A stretch of DNA of 64,000 nt from Parabacteroides hominis (GCF_014287585.1 NZ_JACOOJ010000006.1:124001-188000), one strand, 5' to 3'. Counted from the first letter of the stretch, positions 44,652 through 52,895 are shown. Translations and numbers: made by a program. The notes: generated from the letters alone by a model not told the origin.

Positions 44652-45476
44652 ATGATTGAATTACCCGAAGCGATTACGATTGGCCGTCAGGTGGAGCAAA
44701 CTCTTGCCGGGCGCAAAGTGACAAATGTGTATGGCGCTACCCATCTGCACAAGTTTACCTTTTTCAATGGGAATCCGGATGAATACAGGGATCTGTTGGC
44801 TGGCAGGGAAGTGAAGTCGGCCACAGGAAAAGGTATTTTTGTGGATGTCAGTTTGGATGAAGATGTCTTTCTGAGCATTTTCGACGGAATCAACATGCGC
44901 TATGGGCGTCCGGGCGATCCGGTTCCGCCCAAGTATCAGATGCTGCTCACGTTCGATGACGAGTCGTTCGTCAGTTTCACGACCAGTATGTACGGGGGTA
45001 TTTATGTTTTCCGCCATACGCTGGATAACAAATACCGGACTTTGAGCCTGAACAGTGTTTCTCCGTTGAGCGAGCAGTTCGATGAAGCCTGTTTCGAACA
45101 GATGTTTGCCGCTGAAAAGAAGAACATATCGGCGAAAGCGTTTCTGGCGACGGAACAGCGGATTCCCGGTCTTGGGAACGGCGTATTGCAGGATATTCTC
45201 TTTCATGCGAAACTGCATCCGAAACGGAAAATATTCTCTTTATCCGATCCCGAAAAGGCAACCTTGTTCCAATCCCTTAAAAATACCTTGCAGGCAATGG
45301 TCGATGGAGGAGGGCGTGATACGGAAACCGATTTTTTAGGGGACAAAGGCCGTTACCGGTCCGTCTTGTCCAAAAACACGTACACTTCTCCCTGCCCGTG
45401 TTGCGGAGGGATCATCACAAAGGAAGCCTATATGGGAGGTTCGGTTTATTATTGTCCGGAATGCCAGCCGCTCTGA
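44652..45476 (+). CDS. Fpg/Nei-family DNA glycosylase-like protein lacking N-terminal proline
   Basis: A 274-residue protein with the full Fpg/Nei layout: N-terminal beta-sandwich, helix-two-turn-helix (QRIPGLGNGVLQDILFHAKLHPKRK) and a C4 zinc finger (CPCCGG and YYCPECQ). The N-terminus is MIELPEAI, whereas active Fpg/Nei enzymes begin MPELPE or MPEGPE and use Pro-2 as the catalytic nucleophile. Glu-3 is kept. The zinc-finger arginine position reads GGSVYYCPEC, so the usual GR is missing. It may be a structural DNA-binding relative or use other chemistry. Confidence 0.85.
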   Translation: MIELPEAITIGRQVEQTLAGRKVTNVYGATHLHKFTFFNGNPDEYRDLLAGREVKSATGKGIFVDVSLDEDVFLSIFDGINMRYGRPGDPVPPKYQMLLTFDDESFVSFTTSMYGGIYVFRHTLDNKYRTLSLNSVSPLSEQFDEACFEQMFAAEKKNISAKAFLATEQRIPGLGNGVLQDILFHAKLHPKRKIFSLSDPEKATLFQSLKNTLQAMVDGGGRDTETDFLGDKGRYRSVLSKNTYTSPCPCCGGIITKEAYMGGSVYYCPECQPL

Positions 45477-45480
45477 TTTC

Positions 45481-46041
45481 TCAAATCAAATGGTTTATCG
45501 CCATGTATTTCCAGAGCGGGGCGGCATGGAGCGCTTGTTTGATCCGGTCGTTCAGGAGTAATTCTTTTACTTCGTCGAGAGTCAGGAGATGGACGCTCAG
45601 GTCTTCTGTCGCTTCAAGGTGCTGGGCCGTGACCGGTTCGACATCTGTGGCGAGATAGCAATAAGTCAGGTTGGTGTGGGTGCTCGGATTGACGCCTATT
45701 ACCATCAGTTCGCTCCAATTCCCGTTGCCGTAGCCGGTCTCTTCGAGCAATTCCCGCTGGGCGGAGACGAGTGGGGAAGCGTCTTCTTTTTCGCAGACAC
45801 CGGCGCAAAGTTCGTAGGCCGTGATACCCAGGCCATGACGGTATTGTCTTACAAATACGAATTTCTGCTCTTTGGTGATTGCGATCACGTTGATCCATTC
45901 CGGATACTCGTAAATATAATATTCGGGAATTTTGTTCCCGTTCGGTAATTCCACTTCTTCCCTGCGTACGGTAAACCAAGGTTGGCGGGACAGGTATTCA
46001 CTTTTCAGCACTTTCCAACTTTTGTTTTTCGGTGTTTCCAT
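45481..46041 (-). CDS. Nudix hydrolase (ADP-ribose pyrophosphatase-like)
   Basis: A 186-residue Nudix protein: FVFVRQYRHGLGITAYELCAGVCEKED followed by AQRELLEETGYG, which gives the REx2EE core. The N-terminal YLSRQPWFTVRREEVELPNG strand and the RQYR motif are typical of ADP-sugar pyrophosphatases. It is convergent with the Fpg-like gene, ending 4 bp from it. Confidence 0.9.
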   Translation of the reverse strand: METPKNKSWKVLKSEYLSRQPWFTVRREEVELPNGNKIPEYYIYEYPEWINVIAITKEQKFVFVRQYRHGLGITAYELCAGVCEKEDASPLVSAQRELLEETGYGNGNWSELMVIGVNPSTHTNLTYCYLATDVEPVTAQHLEATEDLSVHLLTLDEVKELLLNDRIKQALHAAPLWKYMAINHLI

Positions 46042-46105
46042 TCTATCGTTATTTTATTGTTGTTAAATAGCCATTCATTGTAAAATGTTGATTTATCGTA
46101 CAATA

Positions 46106-46191
46106 ATTAGGCGCGGATTACACGGATTTCGCGGATAATATATGGATTTAAAACAAAAACCGTGTTAATCCGTGTAATCCGTGCCTAAAAT
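46106..46191. repeat. Dispersed inverted repeat (GGCACGGATT family)
   Basis: Arms 46106-46134 (ATTAGGCGCGGATTACACGG...) and 46160-46191 (CCGTGTTAATCCGTGTAATCC...) form an imperfect hairpin. It is closely related to the element at 22085-22172. It lies between the Nudix gene and the SGNH cassette. Confidence 0.8.
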
Positions 46192-46260
46192 AAATCATCA
46201 TTTTAATATGAATGAATATTTATGAAACGGGCGAATTAGTAATAAATTGCGTTTGTTTCT

Positions 46261-46268
46261 TATCTTTG
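46261..46268 (+). promoter_or_regulatory. Promoter -7 box of the O-acyltransferase cassette
   Basis: TATCTTTG matches TAnnTTTG and lies 23 bp before the ATG at 46292. No clear -33 TTTG at the standard distance. Confidence 0.55.
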
Positions 46269-46291
46269 TACCTTCGAAAAGAAAAGGTTAG

Positions 46292-47740
46292 ATGAATAAA
46301 GATAATAATTTCGGCAGGCTTTTGCTCCTGCTTCTTATTTCATTAGGTATCTGTTTAGGGCTATATTATTTACCGGACCAGCTGTTCGGGATGAAGATAA
46401 AAAAGGTTGATTTGCTCTCCGATCTCAGGGTAAAGCCTGAATCCCTGTCTATGGATTCCTTGCGTATGCAGCTTGAACAACCGGATACGATCCGGATAGA
46501 TTCGGCTGCCGTACGCGATTCGATCCTGAAAACGACCGGTATCGATTCTGTCGCCCTCGAACTGCGCGATTCGCTCTACAAGGTTATGTACGCGGATAAG
46601 GGGGCCGATTCGCTGGGAACGCGCATCGAGGATTACTCCGTCGGCCACATCGGCCTGAAACGGTTCTTTGCCGCTTTAAGAAATAGCAGGCAGGCGGGTC
46701 ACCCGGTGCGTGTCGCCTTTTTGGGCGATTCGTTTATCGAAGGAGATATCGTGGTGGCTGATTTCCGTTCGGGAATGCAGGAGAAGTTCGGAGGTCGCGG
46801 AGTCGGTTTCGTCCCGGTTACATCGGTAGCCGCCCAGTTCCGTCCGACGATCGAGCAAAAAGCGGAAGGCTGGACCACCCGGTCCATGCTGACAGACCAC
46901 CATCACCGGTATACGCTTTCCGGAATGACGTTCGAACCGAAAGGAGAGAAGCCGTCTATCTCGGTCAAGACGACAGACCGCTTCCCGGAACTGAAAACTG
47001 TTTCTTCCCTCAAGCTCTTGTATGAAAAGAATACCCGCACACGGATGGCTTTGGTTTGCAACGGTACGCAGGATACGATCCGCGAAACCTTGGAACCGAC
47101 ATCCGTTATCACGCAATACGAACAAACAGGGACTTTTACGGAAGCCTCTTTCAGTTTTACCGATACGGCAGGTTTCCGGGTTCTCGGAGTCGCACTGGAA
47201 GATAATTCAGGGGTGACAGTAGACAATTATTCGTTGCGTGGCAATTCGGGCATGATCCTTTCGAGGCTGGACAGTGCCCGTTGCCGGGAGTTGAATGCGA
47301 TTCGCCCGTACGACCTGGTCGTTTTGCAGTACGGGTTGAATATCGTCAGCGACAGCATCTTGCAGTATGGCTGGTACGCCAAGCGGATGGAAGAAGCCGT
47401 ACGCCACGTGCGCGTCTGTTTCCCCGATGCCGATATCCTGATGTTGGGCGTTTCGGACAGGAGCCGGCAGGTGGACGGGACATTCGAGACGATGCCCGCC
47501 GTACTGGCCTTGTTGCACGCACAGCGGCAGGCAGCCCGTCGTTCGGGTGTCGCTTTCTGGAATGTCTTCGGGGCGATGGGAGGAGAGAACAGCATGGTTC
47601 GTTTTGTGGAGAACAACTGGGCCAGCAAAGATTATACGCATTTGAGTTTCAGGGGAGGAAAAGAGATCGCTTCTGCCTTGTTGAAAGCAATATTATTAGA
47701 AAAAGAGTTTTATGATGAAGCAGACAAAGTGGCTCGTTAG
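46292..47740 (+). CDS. Membrane-anchored SGNH/GDSL hydrolase-like protein
   Basis: A 482-residue protein with an N-terminal membrane anchor (about 9-28) and a periplasmic region. The SGNH blocks are present: GDSF (Ser near 147), QYGLN (block III) and KDYTH followed by LSFRGG (the D-x2-H dyad). SGNH proteins next to an MBOAT gene act as the periplasmic acyltransferase or esterase partner, as in PatA/PatB or AlgI/AlgX systems. It overlaps the next gene by 29 bp. Confidence 0.87.
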   Translation: MNKDNNFGRLLLLLLISLGICLGLYYLPDQLFGMKIKKVDLLSDLRVKPESLSMDSLRMQLEQPDTIRIDSAAVRDSILKTTGIDSVALELRDSLYKVMYADKGADSLGTRIEDYSVGHIGLKRFFAALRNSRQAGHPVRVAFLGDSFIEGDIVVADFRSGMQEKFGGRGVGFVPVTSVAAQFRPTIEQKAEGWTTRSMLTDHHHRYTLSGMTFEPKGEKPSISVKTTDRFPELKTVSSLKLLYEKNTRTRMALVCNGTQDTIRETLEPTSVITQYEQTGTFTEASFSFTDTAGFRVLGVALEDNSGVTVDNYSLRGNSGMILSRLDSARCRELNAIRPYDLVVLQYGLNIVSDSILQYGWYAKRMEEAVRHVRVCFPDADILMLGVSDRSRQVDGTFETMPAVLALLHAQRQAARRSGVAFWNVFGAMGGENSMVRFVENNWASKDYTHLSFRGGKEIASALLKAILLEKEFYDEADKVAR

Positions 47741-49115
47741 CCTATCGGCTTGCCTGGTGTTAATGGCCGTCAGCGCCGCCGGTGCAAAAGGAAAACTTCC
47801 ATTTCCCGCGCTTGACGCGGGATCGCAAAAGAACGATCCTTATCCTGCCAGCTCTTTGGCGATCCCGCGTCAAGCGCAGGAAATGGGGGGGAGCGACACG
47901 ATCCCGCTCCCTTCCCGTTCTTATTCGATCGGGCGAGAGGTCGATTCGATCCAGTCACCCTCTTTGTTGCAGCCCTTCTTCGCCGGATTGGATTCGCTCA
48001 GGGCGGGGAAAGATACCGTATTGACAATCGTCCATTTAGGCGACTCCCACATACAGGCCGGTTATTATTCCGGCCAGGTGATGCGTCTTTTGCAGGAACA
48101 GTTCGGGAATGCCGGACGCGGATGGATCGCTCCGTTCAAATTGAGTAAAACGAATGAGCCGGATGACTATTTCATCTCTTCTTCTGTCCGTGAATGGGTG
48201 ACGGGACGTTGCATCCAGAGTAATAAAAAATGCCCGGTCGGGATCGGAGGAATCGGCATCCAGTCTGTTTCCCCCTCTATCAATTTAGATGTCCGGATTG
48301 CACCGAACAACGGGGCCGGCTATTCGTTCAACCAAGCGATCTTGTACCGGGGGGAAAAGTCCATGCCGATGTTGCCGGCCGGTTCGATAAAAGATTCCGT
48401 AAAGACCTCGTTAGCTACGGCTCCGGCTGTCGGTGGTGTCCTGGCCGATACGTTTCGTATCGCTTATCAGGTGGACACGTTGCAACTTCATAGTACCCGG
48501 CGTAAACAGGGAACGGATCAGTTGCTTCCAGCCTCTTCCTTCAAGAATGTCTATTACGGTTTCAGCCTGACAAACGGCCATCCGGGCGTCCTCTATCATT
48601 CGGTCGGTGTGAACGGGGCGATGTATGTCAATTACACGGATGAGTCCTACGTGCGCCAGTTGGCTTTGCTGAAGCCTTCCTTGCTGATCATCTCGATGGG
48701 TACGAACGAAACTTTCGGTCGCCGTTTTAACTCGGAAGAGTTTGGCGGGCAAGTACGCGCGTTCGTCTCTCTCGTCAAGAAATATATGCCTGATACGGCT
48801 ATCTTGCTTACCACTCCGCCGGAATGTTACAAACGGACGTATGTCAACAAGAAACGGACGTATGTCCGCAATGCGAACACTCAGCTTGCCGCAAAAACAA
48901 TCATGGGAGTGGCCCGCGAGGAAGGTGTTGCCTGCTGGGATTTGTTTGCCTCCACAGGAGGAAAAAGCTCTTGTGCCAAATGGCAGAAAGAAAAGTTGAT
49001 GGGCCGCGACCGCATCCATTTCACAAAGGAAGGCTATCGCGAGCAAGGAATCTTGTTATACCGTGCCCTGATGCAATCATATAATCAGTTGAATGTTGAA
49101 AATCAGAAAAGATGA
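47712..49115 (+). CDS. Exported SGNH/GDSL hydrolase-like protein
   Basis: A 467-residue protein with a signal peptide (cleavage near AAGA) and complete SGNH blocks: HLGDSHIQAGYYSG (Ser near 112), ISMGTNETFG (GTN) and DRIHFTKEG (D-x2-H). The N-terminal stretch after the signal peptide is encoded by a 26-bp near-perfect inverted repeat (47801-47826/47859-47884), an apparent insertion. It overlaps the MBOAT gene by 4 bp. Confidence 0.87.
   Translation: MMKQTKWLVSLSACLVLMAVSAAGAKGKLPFPALDAGSQKNDPYPASSLAIPRQAQEMGGSDTIPLPSRSYSIGREVDSIQSPSLLQPFFAGLDSLRAGKDTVLTIVHLGDSHIQAGYYSGQVMRLLQEQFGNAGRGWIAPFKLSKTNEPDDYFISSSVREWVTGRCIQSNKKCPVGIGGIGIQSVSPSINLDVRIAPNNGAGYSFNQAILYRGEKSMPMLPAGSIKDSVKTSLATAPAVGGVLADTFRIAYQVDTLQLHSTRRKQGTDQLLPASSFKNVYYGFSLTNGHPGVLYHSVGVNGAMYVNYTDESYVRQLALLKPSLLIISMGTNETFGRRFNSEEFGGQVRAFVSLVKKYMPDTAILLTTPPECYKRTYVNKKRTYVRNANTQLAAKTIMGVAREEGVACWDLFASTGGKSSCAKWQKEKLMGRDRIHFTKEGYREQGILLYRALMQSYNQLNVENQKR
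47801..47884. repeat. 26-bp inverted repeat inside the SGNH gene
   Basis: ATTTCCCGCGCTTGACGCGG (start of left arm, 47801-47826) and its inverted copy at 47859-47884 match at 25 of 26 positions around a 32-nt loop. It is in frame and encodes FPALDAGSQK and AIPRQAQEMG around the loop. Confidence 0.88.
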
Positions 49116-50674
49116 TGAATGATTTTATAAATAAAATAGGGGAATATGGGTCCCAGCTCTCATTCGATAAACTTGGGGATGTATTGACTTATCATCATAA
49201 CGCCCCGATATTATTCAGTAGCGGATTGTTCTTCTTCCTTTTTATCGGTTTCCTCATTATTTATATGTCGCTCAGGAAACATCTGCTGACACGTATTATC
49301 TACGTTACGCTTTTCTCGATCTATTTCTATTACAAGAGCAGCGGATTCTTTTTTTTCCTGCTTCTTTTCGTTGCCACGTCCGATTTTTGCATCGCGCTCT
49401 TAATGAAACGGACCGCCTCCCAATGGGGGCGCAAGGCGTGGGTGCTTCTGAGCCTGTGCATCGACCTGGGGCTGTTAGGCTATTTCAAATACTTCAATTT
49501 CCTCCGGGAGATCGTGGTTACCGTCGCCCATGAATTGGGCTACCAGATGGGGAATGCTTCGTTGCAGAGCATAACCTACCAACCGTTGGATATCTTCCTG
49601 CCGGTCGGCATCTCCTTCTTCACTTTCCAGACCATCAGCTATGTGATCGATGTGTACCGGGGCAGGATAGAACCCCTCCGGCGTTGGGTCGACTATGTTT
49701 TCTACGTCTCCTTCTTCCCGCAGTTGGTGGCCGGCCCGATTGTCCGGGCGCGTGATTTCATCCCGCAGATTTATAAGACGCCGATTGTCACGCGGGCGGA
49801 GTTCGGGGAAGGGCTTTTCCTCGTCTTGTGCGGGCTTTTCAAGAAAACCGTCATATCCGACTATATCAGCCTGAACTTCGTCGACCGCATATTCGATGCT
49901 CCTTTGCTCTACACCGGGGTGGAAAACCTGTTAGGCGTGTATGGCTATGCTTTGCAGATCTATTGCGATTTCTCCGGCTATTCGGATATGGCGATCGGGA
50001 TCGCGTTGCTGCTGGGTTTCCGCTTTAACGTGAACTTCGATTCGCCTTACCAGTCGGCGACCATCACGGAGTTCTGGCGGCGTTGGCATATTTCGCTTTC
50101 TTCGTGGTTGAAAGATTATTTGTATATTTCGCTCGGAGGGAACCGGAAGGGGAAAATACGGACATACATCAACCTGCTGGTAACGATGTTGCTGGGCGGT
50201 CTTTGGCACGGGGCTTCGGTCAGCTTTATCCTTTGGGGTGCGTGGCATGGGGCTTCGCTGGCCGTCCATAAGTTCATGATGAACCATTTCAGCAGCTTCA
50301 AGCCGTTAGGGTCGGAAATGAAGCCTTGGAGAAGGGTGTTAGGCGTCCTGGTCACTTTCCATCTGGTTTGCTTCGGCTGGATCCTGTTCCGTGCCGACTC
50401 GATGCAGGTGGTAGGCGAGATGCTGACGCAGATTTTCACGAACTTCCATCCGGAGGTCTTCACGCAGTTTGTGATGGGCTATAAAGGTGTATTCGTTTTG
50501 ATGGTGGTGGGGTATGTCCTGCATTTCATGCCGAAATCAGCGGAAAACGGCTTGCAGGCAGTCGTGACCCGTTCCCCTTTGCTTGTGCAGGCGGTGATGC
50601 TGGCGATTGCGATCTTCGTTGTCGTGCAGTTCAAGAGTGCCGGCGTGCAGCCGTTTATTTATTTCCAATTCTAA
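49112..50674 (+). CDS. MBOAT-family O-acyltransferase (AlgI/PatA-like)
   Basis: A 520-residue protein with about 11-12 helices and the MBOAT signature: FLPVGISFFTFQTISYVIDVYRG, PQLVAGPIVRARDFIPQI, YCDFSGYSDMAIGIALLLGF, FWRRWHISLSSWLKDYLYI and the catalytic His in LLGGLWHGAS (near residue 366). Such proteins carry acetyl groups across the inner membrane for O-acetylation of alginate, peptidoglycan or other glycans. With the two SGNH genes it forms a complete O-acylation cassette; the acceptor glycan is unknown. Confidence 0.93.
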   Translation: MMNDFINKIGEYGSQLSFDKLGDVLTYHHNAPILFSSGLFFFLFIGFLIIYMSLRKHLLTRIIYVTLFSIYFYYKSSGFFFFLLLFVATSDFCIALLMKRTASQWGRKAWVLLSLCIDLGLLGYFKYFNFLREIVVTVAHELGYQMGNASLQSITYQPLDIFLPVGISFFTFQTISYVIDVYRGRIEPLRRWVDYVFYVSFFPQLVAGPIVRARDFIPQIYKTPIVTRAEFGEGLFLVLCGLFKKTVISDYISLNFVDRIFDAPLLYTGVENLLGVYGYALQIYCDFSGYSDMAIGIALLLGFRFNVNFDSPYQSATITEFWRRWHISLSSWLKDYLYISLGGNRKGKIRTYINLLVTMLLGGLWHGASVSFILWGAWHGASLAVHKFMMNHFSSFKPLGSEMKPWRRVLGVLVTFHLVCFGWILFRADSMQVVGEMLTQIFTNFHPEVFTQFVMGYKGVFVLMVVGYVLHFMPKSAENGLQAVVTRSPLLVQAVMLAIAIFVVVQFKSAGVQPFIYFQF

Positions 50675-50686
50675 AAATGACAGATA

Positions 50687-51247
50687 ATGCGTAGGAAAGA
50701 ATCAATTTTGACAGAGAAGAAAGGGTTGCTGCTTCTGCTTCTGGCTTTCTTTTTACCCGAAATATTCGTTTCGGATAATATGCTCGATACGACCGTGACC
50801 GATGATCCGTCCGGCTTTTCAGAATGTTCGGATATGGCATCCCCCAAGTTCGAAGGGGGAAGTATCGCTTTCAATAAATACCTGAAAGAGCATCTGAAAT
50901 ATCCCGGCAAGGCTTATGCGGAAAGAAGGGAAGGGCTCGTTCTGGTTTCATGTATGGTCGGTGCGGACCGTACGGTCTCGGATGTCCGTGCGTTCAAGAG
51001 TCCGGATCCCGATATGGGAAATGAAGCCATACGCCTCATCGAAAGCACCAACGGCCTGTGGATTCCCGCCAAGCGGAACGGGCAGGATGTGGCCGCTCTC
51101 AAATATATCCCGGTCCCCTTCCACCTCGACAAAGTGCAAATACCGGAAGTAAAAGGCAAAGCCGGAAACAAAGAATTGATCAAATACATTGTAGCAGCAC
51201 TGCTTTTTGTCGCTGTCCTTTTCTACCTGAAGAAACGGCAAGGGTAG
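50687..51247 (+). CDS. TonB C-terminal-domain protein with two membrane anchors
   Basis: A 186-residue protein with an N-terminal hydrophobic helix (LLLLLLAFFLPEIFV), a TonB-C-like domain (about 52-145: PKFEGGSIAFNKYLKEHLKYP, GLVLVSCMVGADRTVSDVRAFKS, KRNGQDVAALKYIPVPFHL) and a second helix at the C-terminus (YIVAALLFVAVLFYL). Standard TonB proteins have only the N-terminal anchor and a Pro-rich spacer, both of which differ here. It lies 12 bp after the MBOAT gene. Confidence 0.82.
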   Translation: MRRKESILTEKKGLLLLLLAFFLPEIFVSDNMLDTTVTDDPSGFSECSDMASPKFEGGSIAFNKYLKEHLKYPGKAYAERREGLVLVSCMVGADRTVSDVRAFKSPDPDMGNEAIRLIESTNGLWIPAKRNGQDVAALKYIPVPFHLDKVQIPEVKGKAGNKELIKYIVAALLFVAVLFYLKKRQG

Positions 51248-51252
51248 CCCGG

Positions 51253-51292
51253 CGGAAACGCTGTTTCTTGTTGCGATCGTCATTTGTTCCTA
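51253..51292 (+). repeat. Solitary copy of the 41-bp repeat unit
   Basis: GGAAACGCTGTTTCTTGTTG resembles the opening of the units at 52906-53250. The rest of the 51248-51457 gap is A/T-rich and shows nothing else. Confidence 0.5.
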
Positions 51293-51457
51293 AAATAACG
51301 AATATTGGTTTGAAACACGAGAGATTGAGTTTAGCTGTTTTTTTCTAAGATTATAATTGATACCTTGGCTGTGCATAATCTTTTAAATCAAATTATCATA
51401 GCAAACGATTGGTATAAAAGATGGGACTATGGAGTAATCGGTTAAAAACAATTTCGT

Positions 51458-51895
51458 ATGAAAACAAAAATTGTGGCGTTGGGTATAATCTTATGCCTTT
51501 TTTCTACAAATATTTATGGACAGGGCCAGTGGTTTCCACCAAACACGATCGATACCCCTAAGCCTCTATACGATAAAAATTCCAAGTATTGGAAAAAATA
51601 TAAAGTTTTGAATCGTATTGGCTGGACTGGGTTAGGAGTCGGCGTTTTTGCAATAGCCGGTGGGATTATAGGAGGGACTTTCTCTTTTCAGGATGGCCAT
51701 GATACGAAAGTTTGGGAAGGTATTGCTTATTCCGGCATTGGAATTGCAATAGCCGCCATACCGGTTTTTATCTGTGCAGGCCAAAAGAAAGAGAAGGCGA
51801 TTGTTGTTTCTGCCGGTTGCGGGAACTTGGCAACTCCCCTTTCGGGTGGAAAACTTGCTTGCCGGCAAGGGATAGCGTTACAAATCTGTTTTTAA
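51458..51895 (+). CDS. Small exported membrane protein, paralogue 1 of 3
   Basis: A 145-residue protein with a signal peptide (ends near NIYGQ), a YWKKYKVLNRIGW motif, two hydrophobic helices (about 53-76 and 90-108) and a C-terminal strand ending ACRQGIALQICF. It is clearly related to the next two genes through YWK-x-K and GW followed by a glycine-rich helix. No named family is recognised. The C-terminal alternating strand ending in Phe looks like an outer-membrane-type end, but the protein is too small for a barrel. Confidence 0.75.
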   Translation: MKTKIVALGIILCLFSTNIYGQGQWFPPNTIDTPKPLYDKNSKYWKKYKVLNRIGWTGLGVGVFAIAGGIIGGTFSFQDGHDTKVWEGIAYSGIGIAIAAIPVFICAGQKKEKAIVVSAGCGNLATPLSGGKLACRQGIALQICF

Positions 51896-51902
51896 TTGAG
51901 AT

Positions 51903-52466
51903 ATGGAACTGAAATATTTATTATGCTTTTTAATATTATTCTCTGCAACAACTGTCTGCGGGCAAGACAAAATGCCCGCAGACGGTTGTAGTTATGGTAT
52001 AGGAAAAAAGACGGAACAGTTTGTTTCTGGTGTTTCAGATCTCCCGGTAGCGTTTGATTATCCTCAAATTCAACAATCCGTTTATTGGAAAAGGCATAAA
52101 ATGTTTAAGGCTTTGGGATGGGGAACTTTGGCTACCGGATTTGTTACGGCGAATGCCGGTTTTTGGTGGTCGGTATCGATGTATGAGGGTAATTATCCTG
52201 AAAAGCGGAAGAAGACAGCGGGAGGTATTTGTTATTCCGGTTTGTTTTTGATAGGAGCAAGCATACCTTGTTTTATCCTCTCCCATGTTTGCAAAGAGAA
52301 TGCTATCTTGTCTGTCGAAGGTGGAAGTGTTACGGCTCCTTTGCCGGGCGGTGGCGTTTGCCATCAACCGGCAGTGGCGTTTGCCATCAACCGGCAGTGG
52401 CGTTTGCCATCAACCGGCAGTGGCGTTTGCCATCAACCGGCAGTGGCTTTGCAAATTAGCTTTTAA
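51903..52466 (+). CDS. Small exported membrane protein, paralogue 2 of 3, with 23-bp repeat tail
   Basis: A 187-residue paralogue: signal peptide ending near TVCGQ, YWKRHKMFKALGWG, two helices, then VEGGSVTAPLPGGGVCHQPA. Near the C-terminus a 23-bp unit is repeated four times (52353-52444). Because 23 is not a multiple of 3, successive copies are read in different frames (VCHQPAVAFA, INRQWRLPST, GSGVCHQPAV). Three extra copies restore the original frame so the protein still ends ALQISF like its paralogues. Confidence 0.78.
   Translation: MELKYLLCFLILFSATTVCGQDKMPADGCSYGIGKKTEQFVSGVSDLPVAFDYPQIQQSVYWKRHKMFKALGWGTLATGFVTANAGFWWSVSMYEGNYPEKRKKTAGGICYSGLFLIGASIPCFILSHVCKENAILSVEGGSVTAPLPGGGVCHQPAVAFAINRQWRLPSTGSGVCHQPAVALQISF
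52353..52444 (+). repeat. Four-copy 23-bp perfect tandem repeat in coding sequence
   Basis: Exact units at 52353, 52376, 52399 and 52422, each beginning GGCGTTTGCC and ending GGCAGT, followed by a diverged GGCTTTGCAAATT. Copy numbers of 1, 4, 7 and so on keep the native C-terminus; others shift the frame. Confidence 0.95.
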
Positions 52467-52484
52467 CATAATACATTGAGTGGT

Positions 52485-52895
52485 ATGACACAGAAGTTTT
52501 TATTGTCCTTTTGGGTTTTATTTTTGTCCATCTCTGTTTACGGGCAAGAAAAGCAGTTCGTGGGCGGAGGCGTTTCAGTCCAACGAACTTTGGATTTGCA
52601 AGCGCATTATTGGAAAAAGCATAAAATGTTTAAGACTTTAGGATGGACATCTTTGTTGGCCGGGGTTGGAGGAGTTGGTTATGGGCTTTTTTCAGACACG
52701 TCTCAGGACAAAGCGATAGGAGTGCTGATTTGCGGGGGTTGCCTGGTGTTAGTCAGTGTCCCCATGTTCGGTTTAACCCGTTCCAACAAGCAGAAAGCCC
52801 GTTCGTTTTCTTTGCAAGGCCGGAGCCTCGTTTTACCGTTGCCAAACGGTTCTGTTTCTTATCGTCCGGGACTTTCATTGTGCTTGAATTTTTAA
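52485..52895 (+). CDS. Small exported membrane protein, paralogue 3 of 3
   Basis: A 136-residue paralogue with signal peptide (ends near SVYGQ), YWKKHKMFKTLGWTSLLAGV, two helices and the C-terminal RSLVLPLPNGSVSYRPGLSLCLNF. The ATG at 52485 is used; a TTG lies 9 bp upstream. The three paralogues are in tandem with 7-18 bp gaps, consistent with local duplication and cotranscription. Confidence 0.75.
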   Translation: MTQKFLLSFWVLFLSISVYGQEKQFVGGGVSVQRTLDLQAHYWKKHKMFKTLGWTSLLAGVGGVGYGLFSDTSQDKAIGVLICGGCLVLVSVPMFGLTRSNKQKARSFSLQGRSLVLPLPNGSVSYRPGLSLCLNF

